Source of the DNA: Lachnospiraceae bacterium
GTDB taxonomy: Bacteria > Bacillota > Clostridia > Lachnospirales > Lachnospiraceae
NCBI GenBank assembly: GCA_003520205.1
Contig: DOVG01000197.1
Coordinates: 1-5,803 of the forward strand
Direction: 5' to 3'
Length of the DNA: 5,803 nucleotides
The position numbers and the translations under genes were made by a program. Every line of letters begins with the position of its first letter. Within the stretch, counting starts at the first letter, position 1. The notes under the pieces are model-generated. The model was not told the DNA's origin. It ran no database searches and saw only the letters and a program-made list of their open reading frames with translations. Positions 1 through 4,597 of the stretch are shown in pieces.

Positions 1-776
1 CCCATATCAAACTTCAGGAAGTCAGCTGAACGAAGAAGAGCTATAAGTATAGGCAGTGTCTTCTTATTATCTGACTTAAGTACAAGTGCAGGAGTAAAGT
101 AGTTATTCCAGCTTGTTACGAATGAGAATATAGCCTGAACAGCGATAGCCGGTTTCATAAGTGGAAAGGCAATTCTGTTATAAATCAGGAATTCTCCTGC
201 TCCATCTATACGTGCCGATTCCATAAGGTCCAGCGGTATATTTGCTTCCATGTACTGCTTCATATAGAAGAATACTGCAGGAGCCGCAATAGCCGGAACA
301 ATAAGTGGAATAAATGAATCCATCAGTTTAATCTTTCTAAGAAGATTGATAAATCCAAGTGCTGTTACCTGTGTAGGTATCATCATGATAGCAAGTATAA
401 ATGTAAACATAAATTTCTTTAACTTGAAATCATATGCATGAATAGCAAATGCTGTCATAGTAGAAAAGTATGTACTAAGGAATGCAGTACAAATAGCTAC
501 TATCAAGCTGTTTATAAGTCCTCTGATAATAGGCAGATTACTATTGTGGAAGAGACTATAAAGGTTCTTACCAAGATATCCGCCAGGGAGCATCGTAAAT
601 CCCTTCTTAAGTGCTGAGTTAGATCTGGTTGCATTTATGAAAAGAACATAGAACCAGAATAAACACATAATTGTTATAAGTATAAGGACTACATATGCAA
701 TAATTCGACGTGTACGAACGGCAACACCGTTAGTCTTTTCATCTTCAACATATTCTAAATCTTTTATATCTCCCAT
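1..776 (-). CDS. Carbohydrate ABC transporter permease, MalG/UgpE type (partial, C-terminus missing)
   Basis: This is the second membrane subunit of a CUT1-family sugar importer. It pairs with the permease encoded just upstream to form the channel through the cytoplasmic membrane. The frame stays open from an ATG at 776-774 to the left window edge, giving 258 residues. Relatives are usually about 275-280 residues, so roughly 20 are missing. A short charged N-terminus (residues 1-24) leads into a first membrane helix at about 25-47, followed by several more hydrophobic segments. The diagnostic EAA loop, which docks on the ATPase, is at residues 186-209: it begins E-S-A-R-I-D-G, with the key Gly at 192 and the F-P at 204-205. 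An AGGAGG site lies 8 bases before the start and shares a base with the stop codon of the upstream gene, so the two permeases are probably translationally coupled. The substrate cannot be read from the sequence. Confidence 0.95.
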   Translation of the reverse strand, partial: MGDIKDLEYVEDEKTNGVAVRTRRIIAYVVLILITIMCLFWFYVLFINATRSNSALKKGFTMLPGGYLGKNLYSLFHNSNLPIIRGLINSLIVAICTAFLSTYFSTMTAFAIHAYDFKLKKFMFTFILAIMMIPTQVTALGFINLLRKIKLMDSFIPLIVPAIAAPAVFFYMKQYMEANIPLDLMESARIDGAGEFLIYNRIAFPLMKPAIAVQAIFSFVTSWNNYFTPALVLKSDNKKTLPILIALLRSADFLKFDM

Positions 777-784
777 GTGCACTT

Positions 785-792
785 CCTCCTTA
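785..792 (-). promoter_or_regulatory. Ribosome binding site overlapping the upstream stop codon
   Basis: On the minus strand the sequence reads TAAGGAGG. The TAA stop of the upstream permease (792-790) contributes its last A to the AGGAGG ribosome binding site (790-785) of the MalG-type permease, which starts 8 bases later at 776. The overlap supports the chosen start. It also suggests that ribosomes finishing the first permease reinitiate on the second, keeping the two subunits at equal amounts (inference). Confidence 0.85.
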
Positions 793-1704
793 CTTCTCTG
801 ATGCTTTGTTAAACTTGAATACTATAATACTAAGGATACCAGTTATGATAAATAACATAACTGAAAGCGCACCACCCATACCATAGTTCTTACTATACAG
901 ATGCTTATTAAGATACATAATAAGAGTCATTGTAGTTCTTGTAGGTGAACCCTCACCGTTTGTAAGAATCTGAGGTACATCGAACATCTGAAGACCACCG
1001 ATAAGTGATGTTATCATAACATATATAAGGATAGGTCTTAAGATAGGAAGTGTAATCCTAAAGAAAATCTGTGTCGCTGTAGCACCATCAACCTCTGCTG
1101 CCTCGTATAAAGAAGTATCTATACCAAGCATACCTGCAAGAAGAAGAATGGTTGTATTACCAAACCACATAAGGAAGTTCATGAATGCGATCAGCCATCT
1201 GGCACTTGATGTATGTGACAGGAATTTGTATGGTTCCTTTAATATGTGCATATTTACAAGGATAGAGTTAATAGGTCCAATATCCGAGAATAGTGCAAAG
1301 AACAACATAGCAAATGCTGACGCCATTATAAGGTTTGGAAGATAAATAACTGACTGGAAGAACGGACGTCCCTTAAGACGTAGTGAAGGATCCGAAAACC
1401 AGTTAGCAAGTAATAGAGAAACAAGAATCTGTGGAACAAAACCCATAATCCACATAATCATTGTATTCGCAAGATATTTAAGCAAGTCACCATTCGAAAA
1501 CAGTGTCTTATAATTTTCTAAACCGATTAAATTAGGTCCAACTTCAGTAAGACCATTTTTGAAATAATGTTCAAAGAAACTGTTGTAAATTGTTGAAGCC
1601 AGTGGAATAAGCTGGAATATAATGAAAACTACAACAAATGGAATAAGGAAATAATACCCCCAACGGTTATAGCGTACAACATTCCTATTCTTATTATTAT
1701 TCAT
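790..1704 (-). CDS. Carbohydrate ABC transporter permease, MalF/UgpA type
   Basis: A complete 304-residue membrane subunit of a CUT1 sugar importer, the usual length for the UgpA/LacF branch that lacks the large periplasmic loop of enterobacterial MalF. A basic, Asn-rich N-terminus (residues 1-15) precedes the first membrane helix at about 16-38. Further hydrophobic segments lie near 80-101, 117-140, 168-193, 222-240 and 276-298, consistent with six helices. The EAA loop is clear at residues 201-224: E-A-A at 201-203, Gly at 207, L-P at 219-220. The start ATG at 1704-1702 has a GGAGGT site (1716-1711) 6 bases upstream. The gene follows the binding-protein gene after 152 bases holding a stem-loop, and is followed after 13 bases by the second permease. 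The family assignment is firm; the transported sugar is unknown. Confidence 0.96.
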   Translation of the reverse strand: MNNNKNRNVVRYNRWGYYFLIPFVVVFIIFQLIPLASTIYNSFFEHYFKNGLTEVGPNLIGLENYKTLFSNGDLLKYLANTMIMWIMGFVPQILVSLLLANWFSDPSLRLKGRPFFQSVIYLPNLIMASAFAMLFFALFSDIGPINSILVNMHILKEPYKFLSHTSSARWLIAFMNFLMWFGNTTILLLAGMLGIDTSLYEAAEVDGATATQIFFRITLPILRPILIYVMITSLIGGLQMFDVPQILTNGEGSPTRTTMTLIMYLNKHLYSKNYGMGGALSVMLFIITGILSIIVFKFNKASEK

Positions 1705-1764
1705 TCTGCTACCTCCGCTATACCATGTTTATAAGAAAAATTTCTATCTATAAAGTCAATTAAA

Positions 1765-1798
1765 GCGTGCCTCTCGGACGATGCCCAAGGAGGCACGC
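1765..1798 (-). terminator. Intercistronic stem-loop (probable leaky terminator or mRNA-stabilising hairpin)
   Basis: Perfect 9-base arms, GCGTGCCTC and GAGGCACGC (1798-1790 and 1773-1765), flank a 16-base centre. Read as minus-strand RNA, the stem can extend by five more pairs (CTTGG with CCGAG, one G-U) past a single bulged C, closing a 7-base loop. Only a short, broken T run (TTTAATTGACTTT) follows in the direction of transcription, so complete termination is unlikely. It sits between the binding-protein and permease genes. In CUT1 operons, as with malE-malF in E. coli, such a structure lets the binding protein be made in excess. That role here is inferred from position. On the plus strand it is followed by TAATTTTTAA, so it could also stop antisense transcripts. 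Confidence 0.6.
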
Positions 1799-1817
1799 AG
1801 TAATTTTTAATTATCCT

Positions 1818-1850
1818 GACCTAACGGTCTATATAAAGCAATAGCTTATA
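1818..1850 (-). other. Two small AU-rich hairpins after the binding-protein stop codon
   Basis: Just past the stop codon of the binding-protein gene the minus strand can form TATAAGC / GCTTTATA (1850-1832), with a 4-base loop and one bulged base. It can then form GACC / GGTC around GTTA (1829-1818). Both are weak alone. Together with the strong stem-loop at 1765-1798 they make this gap a structured 3' end for the binding-protein message. Confidence 0.3.
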
Positions 1851-1856
1851 AACGGA

Positions 1857-3302
1857 TTAGTGAGTAAGCTCTGGGTACTTCTCTGATACTGATGTATAGA
1901 ATGCTTCAAGAGCTTCTTCATATGTTGCAGTATTTCCTTCGAAGTAATCCTTCATAGCTGCCTGGAATGACTCGTTACATCCCTGATCATACTCAGAAAT
2001 CTTAGACTTGTCGATCTTGTTAGCTCCCTCACAGAACATAGCAAGTGCATTCTGTCCGCCAAGAACAGCATCACCATAAGATGCATCAGCTGCCATAGCT
2101 TCCATAGCTGGCTTGTTGTTTACGAAGTCGTTATCCTGCTTAACGATACCTGTCATGATCTCTGTATCAACTGTAAGCTTTCTGATGATATCAGCAACAA
2201 GTGTAGCATTGTCTGTACCGTTAGCTGCACAGATCCATGTACCACCCCATGAGAATCCCTGAGGTCCTGTTGTAGCTCCCCAACCACCTGCATGAGCGAT
2301 TGAAGTCTCATCATCAGCTGACATACAGAAGTCGATCAGCCAAGCTGGTCCAAAGTAGCAGAATACTTTACCATCTGGATAGAATCCTGCTGACCAGTCA
2401 TCGCTCCAAAGGTCGCCTGTACCTGTATATCCAGCATCTACCTGCTCCTTAGACATATCAACCCACTTCTTGATGCTGTCGTCTACTACGATCTTTCCAT
2501 CAACAACCCATGGTGAAGATACATTGTCTGAGAATACACGGTATGTATCGTTTGCTGTAGCTGTAATCTTATATCCAGCATCCTTAAGTGTCTTAGCTGT
2601 AGCATTGAATGTATCCCAGTCCTTAACTGCTTCCTGAACTGTTGCAGGATCGTCAGAACCAAGAACTTCCTTAGCAGCATCTCTGTTGTAGATAAGAACA
2701 CCAGGACATCCCTGCCATGAAACACCCTTAAGGTTTCCTTCAGCATCTGTTACGATATCCTTTGTGTACTGATACTGATTTGAAAGCTCTGAGTTAACAT
2801 CAATACCAAGATCTGCTATTGGCATAGTAAGGTCTGTATTAACATACTTAAGAGCATAGTCAGCTTCTACAAGGAAAAGGTCAACCTTGTCATCATCTGC
2901 TGCATCTGCATTTGCAGGAAGTACAGCATCAAGGTTGTTCTGATAAGCGTTATCATCTGAAGGAGTTACAGTGAACTTAACTTCGATATCGCCGATCTTT
3001 CCGCCTGCTGTTGCATCATCAGGATCGTTAGCCTGGTATCCAGGATAGTGATCTTTAAGACGTCTAGCGAACTCATCGTTCCAGCACTGAATGTTAAGAA
3101 CCTTTCCTTCGCCTGTAAGATCTGCGTCTTCTTTTGCTGCTGACTCATCAGCAGGTGTAGCTTCTTCTGCCTCCTGCTCAGCTTCTGTAGCAGCCTCTGT
3201 AGGTGCTTCTGTTTCTTCTGTTGTGCTTCCACCACAAGCTACAAGTGAGAGACCCATAGCGAGTGCAAGTGAAAGTGCCATTGCCTTTTTGAACTTTTTC
3301 AC
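1857..3302 (-). CDS. Lipoprotein carbohydrate-binding protein of a CUT1 ABC importer
   Basis: A 481-residue extracellular solute-binding protein, expected to be lipid-anchored on the outer face of the membrane, where it captures a carbohydrate for the two permeases encoded downstream. From the GTG start the N-terminus is basic (K-K-F-K-K), then hydrophobic, ending in a lipobox L20-V21-A22-C23. A low-complexity acidic Thr/Glu/Ala linker (about 24-66) tethers the binding domain, which opens at V-L-N-I (68-71). The rest has the usual two-lobe length and many aromatic residues (for example W74, W196 and a W-x-x-x-W cluster near the middle) of the kind that stack on sugar rings. GTG at 3302-3300 is chosen because AGGAGGG lies 7 bases upstream and it starts a canonical signal peptide; an in-frame ATG at 3380 would add 26 hydrophilic residues in front. 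The domain carries seven cysteines besides the lipid-bearing one, unusual for an exported protein. I recall close relatives in Roseburia and E. rectale, but I cannot name the ligand. Confidence 0.93.
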   Translation of the reverse strand: MKKFKKAMALSLALAMGLSLVACGGSTTEETEAPTEAATEAEQEAEEATPADESAAKEDADLTGEGKVLNIQCWNDEFARRLKDHYPGYQANDPDDATAGGKIGDIEVKFTVTPSDDNAYQNNLDAVLPANADAADDDKVDLFLVEADYALKYVNTDLTMPIADLGIDVNSELSNQYQYTKDIVTDAEGNLKGVSWQGCPGVLIYNRDAAKEVLGSDDPATVQEAVKDWDTFNATAKTLKDAGYKITATANDTYRVFSDNVSSPWVVDGKIVVDDSIKKWVDMSKEQVDAGYTGTGDLWSDDWSAGFYPDGKVFCYFGPAWLIDFCMSADDETSIAHAGGWGATTGPQGFSWGGTWICAANGTDNATLVADIIRKLTVDTEIMTGIVKQDNDFVNNKPAMEAMAADASYGDAVLGGQNALAMFCEGANKIDKSKISEYDQGCNESFQAAMKDYFEGNTATYEEALEAFYTSVSEKYPELTH

Positions 3303-3309
3303 AAAAAAA

Positions 3310-3316
3310 CCCTCCT
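3310..3316 (-). promoter_or_regulatory. Ribosome binding site that fixes the GTG start of the binding protein
   Basis: AGGAGGG, in a run of A residues before it and T residues after it, is 7 bases upstream of the GTG at 3302-3300. This near-perfect anti-Shine-Dalgarno match, together with the lipoprotein signal that begins exactly there, decides the start against the in-frame ATG at 3380. The sequence ahead of that ATG (TTAGGCATCTCGG) has no good ribosome binding site. Confidence 0.85.
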
Positions 3317-3440
3317 TTTTTTTATTGTGTTTGTCCTGATACACATACAACTCATATCTTTTGTCCTTATAATCAGACATCCGAGATGCCTAACGCCAAT
3401 TTCAACAAACAATCATTGTAATCAGTATCTTTTTTGGCAT

Positions 3441-3467
3441 ACTTTCCGAACCTTTTGGTTCCAAAGT
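3441..3467 (-). other. Leader hairpin of the importer mRNA
   Basis: On the minus strand GAACC and GGTTC pair around an AAAA loop. Beyond a small 1x2 internal loop, ACTTT pairs with AAAGT, giving ten base pairs in two blocks. The hairpin would start about 30 bases after the predicted transcription start. No T run follows on either strand, so it is not an intrinsic terminator. It may protect the 5' end of the message or bind a regulator (inference). Confidence 0.45.
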
Positions 3468-3504
3468 TATCTTATCATTGCAGCCCTTGACCGCAACTGT
3501 GTGT

Positions 3505-3533
3505 ATTATAGGGCATAATGAACAATAATGCAA
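3505..3533 (-). promoter_or_regulatory. Sigma-A promoter of the carbohydrate importer operon
   Basis: Read on the minus strand, a -35 element TTGCAT (3533-3528) is followed by an exactly 17-base spacer and a perfect TATAAT -10 (3510-3505). The weak -35 beside a perfect -10 suits a regulated promoter. Transcription would begin near 3498 and run through the binding protein and both permeases. No other comparably good promoter was seen between here and the first gene. Confidence 0.75.
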
Positions 3534-3542
3534 GCGTTTTTT
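3529..3542. promoter_or_regulatory. cre-like / LacI-family operator candidate
   Basis: The plus strand reads TGCAAGCGTTTTTT. The core AAGCGTTT fits the AANCGNTT centre of catabolite-response elements and LacI-family operators, and the left flank TG matches, but the right flank lacks the expected CA. It covers the -35 of the importer promoter, where a bound CcpA or local LacI-type repressor would block RNA polymerase. Carbon-catabolite control is usual for sugar importers. Because the match is imperfect this is only a candidate. Confidence 0.35.
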
Positions 3543-3645
3543 TTGGTTTTCATTAAACAATTTGTACACATTGACTATTGTGTTTAATTTCTTAAAAAAA
3601 ATTGTACGATGTTTAGGGTATATACATGCCATTTTTTTATTATTT

Positions 3646-3674
3646 TTGACTATAAATTAATATTTAAATATGTT
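3646..3674 (+). promoter_or_regulatory. Probable sigma-A promoter of the plus-strand membrane protein gene
   Basis: TTGACT (3646-3651) is five of six bases from the -35 consensus and is followed by a 17-base, purely A/T spacer and TATGTT (3669-3674), four of six for the -10. Transcription would start near 3681, giving a leader of about 22 bases with the ribosome binding site at 3689-3694. This placement makes an in-frame ATG at 3670 unusable, because it would precede the transcript. It is weaker than the promoter facing the importer. Confidence 0.5.
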
Positions 3675-3702
3675 ATTATACCAGAGACAGGAGGATGACA
3701 TT

Positions 3703-4470
3703 ATGCGACAAATGATCAAAGAACTAGAGGAAAAACCTACTGAAATCACCGAAAAGAGCCGTCTGGACCTGCAGGGACTTACGCGAAAAGAAAAAAGAAG
3801 AATAAAGAAGGAGCAGCTTAAAGAAACAATGGAGGGAATGCCTCCACTAAAGAAAGCCAGCTATCTTCTATATTATTATAAAGAAGCCTTAATTGCTTCT
3901 GTTGTGATTTTAGTATTTTTATTCTTCCTAACATCTACCATATACAGAAACACACGCCCTATCACCATTTCATATGCTGTTCTCAACTGTGGCAACCAGC
4001 TTGAATTCAATGCCGATGCCATAGATAACTATGCAAAAAGTATAGGCAAATTCGATGGTCATCAGATAAAGGGTGATACAAATATAGTCGTGAAGGAAGA
4101 TGAATACAGTAAAGAATATGAGGCAAACCCAAATAGTCAGATATATATAAACTTCATGACTATGGCCAGCTCTGACTACTATGATGTTCTTTTCACCAAT
4201 GAAGAGGGAGCTAAATACTGCGCCAGTGTAGACATCTTCTATCCTCTGGACAAGTATCTCGACAGCGACACCTATAATCTTGTGAAGAATGACATCAAAG
4301 TATTTACAAATATGGACGGAAAACCTATGGAGTCTGTTATAGATATATCCGACACTGAATTCGCCAGGTCTCTTAATGTTGGATATGAGGATGTGTATAT
4401 CGGGTTTCCGGGGGATCAGGAGAGAAATCATCAGGCGGTGAGGGATTTGATATTATATCTATATAAATAA
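3703..4470 (+). CDS. Single-pass membrane protein of unknown function with an extracytoplasmic domain
   Basis: I do not recognise a named family. The 255-residue protein starts at ATG 3703, with AGGAGG (3689-3694) 8 bases upstream. Residues 1-60 are hydrophilic and strongly basic (a K/R-rich run at about 28-40) and should be cytoplasmic. They end in an aromatic juxtamembrane stretch, Y54-L-L-Y-Y-Y-K60. One membrane helix follows at about 62-80. The remaining 175 residues should lie outside the cell and contain two cysteines (C96, C173) that could form a disulfide. The segment D161-V-L-F-T-N-E-E-G and the nearby P-L-D-K-Y-L-D (181-187) loosely resemble parts of extracellular solute-binding proteins. 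I recall Lachnospiraceae hypothetical proteins with the same basic-tail, YYK, single-helix plan, but this is memory and not a search. It is a stand-alone gene, divergent from the importer and convergent with the ABC-F gene. Confidence 0.85.
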   Translation: MRQMIKELEEKPTEITEKSRLDLQGLTRKEKRRIKKEQLKETMEGMPPLKKASYLLYYYKEALIASVVILVFLFFLTSTIYRNTRPITISYAVLNCGNQLEFNADAIDNYAKSIGKFDGHQIKGDTNIVVKEDEYSKEYEANPNSQIYINFMTMASSDYYDVLFTNEEGAKYCASVDIFYPLDKYLDSDTYNLVKNDIKVFTNMDGKPMESVIDISDTEFARSLNVGYEDVYIGFPGDQERNHQAVRDLILYLYK

Positions 4471-4502
4471 AAAAATAAAATAGAAGCTTTCCTCGTTAAC
4501 GT

Positions 4503-4524
4503 TTGTGCCGCATATGCGGCACAA
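4503..4524. repeat. Perfect 22-bp palindrome
   Basis: The half-site TTGTGCCGCAT is followed directly by its exact reverse complement, with no spacer and a CATATG centre. In RNA it could form a GC-rich hairpin of about 9 pairs with a 4-base loop. No T run follows on either strand, so it is not a standard terminator. It begins 32 bases after the plus-strand gene and ends just before the bidirectional terminator. It could be a two-fold symmetric protein-binding site, an mRNA 3'-end hairpin, or a member of a dispersed repeat family. Confidence 0.8.
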
Positions 4525-4529
4525 TATGA

Positions 4530-4581
4530 AAAAAAGAATGCATGGATAAGCAAGTAAACTTGCATCCATGCATTCTTTTTT
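4530..4581. terminator. Bidirectional intrinsic terminator between convergent genes
   Basis: Two 18-base arms (4530-4547 and 4564-4581) are perfect inverted repeats. The left arm starts with six A and the right arm ends with six T, so each strand has a stem followed by a U run. The stem continues inward past a 2-base AA bulge with GCAAG / CTTGC (4550-4554 and 4559-4563) around a TAAA loop. It should stop transcription of the plus-strand membrane protein gene from the left and of the ABC-F gene from the right, whose stop codon is 16 bases away. Confidence 0.92.
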
Positions 4582-4597
4582 CCACCTTCCGCGCATC

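Larger units (their letters stand above)
3303..3498 (-). other. Long 5' leader of the importer operon
   Basis: If transcription begins about 7 bases past the TATAAT at 3510-3505, the binding-protein message has an untranslated leader of about 195 bases. It contains a hairpin (3467-3441) and a possible tiny reading frame of 12 codons, M-P-K-K-I-L-I-T-M-I-V-C, starting at 3438 with only a weak ribosome binding site. No known riboswitch or T-box core is recognisable and there is no terminator hairpin with a T run. Regulation within the leader is possible but not shown. Confidence 0.45.

Noticed and set aside
3091..3339. 82-codon plus-strand frame rich in Ser and Ala
   Set aside because: It is the antisense shadow of the acidic linker and signal peptide of the binding protein. 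The repetition comes from the Thr/Glu/Ala codons on the other strand.
3303..3500. Known riboswitch or T-box in the importer leader
   Set aside because: No recognisable core motif, and no terminator/antiterminator pair with a T run.
3402..3632. 76-codon minus-strand frame in the intergenic region
   Set aside because: It runs across the importer promoter and cre-like box, has no ribosome binding site, and its composition does not look like a real protein. Only its last 12 codons are mentioned, as a possible leader frame.
3670..3702. Upstream in-frame ATG (3670) for the plus-strand membrane protein
   Set aside because: It lies on the predicted -10 element, has no ribosome binding site, and the ATG at 3703 has AGGAGG at ideal spacing.
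3970..4431. 153-codon minus-strand frame opposite the membrane protein gene
   Set aside because: The plus-strand frame has the promoter, ribosome binding site, a sensible topology and terminator. The minus frame has none of these and would start inside the opposing gene.
4503..4524. Palindrome as a recombination or insertion-sequence end
   Set aside because: There is no transposase or integrase, no matching partner repeat in the window, and no target-site duplication.
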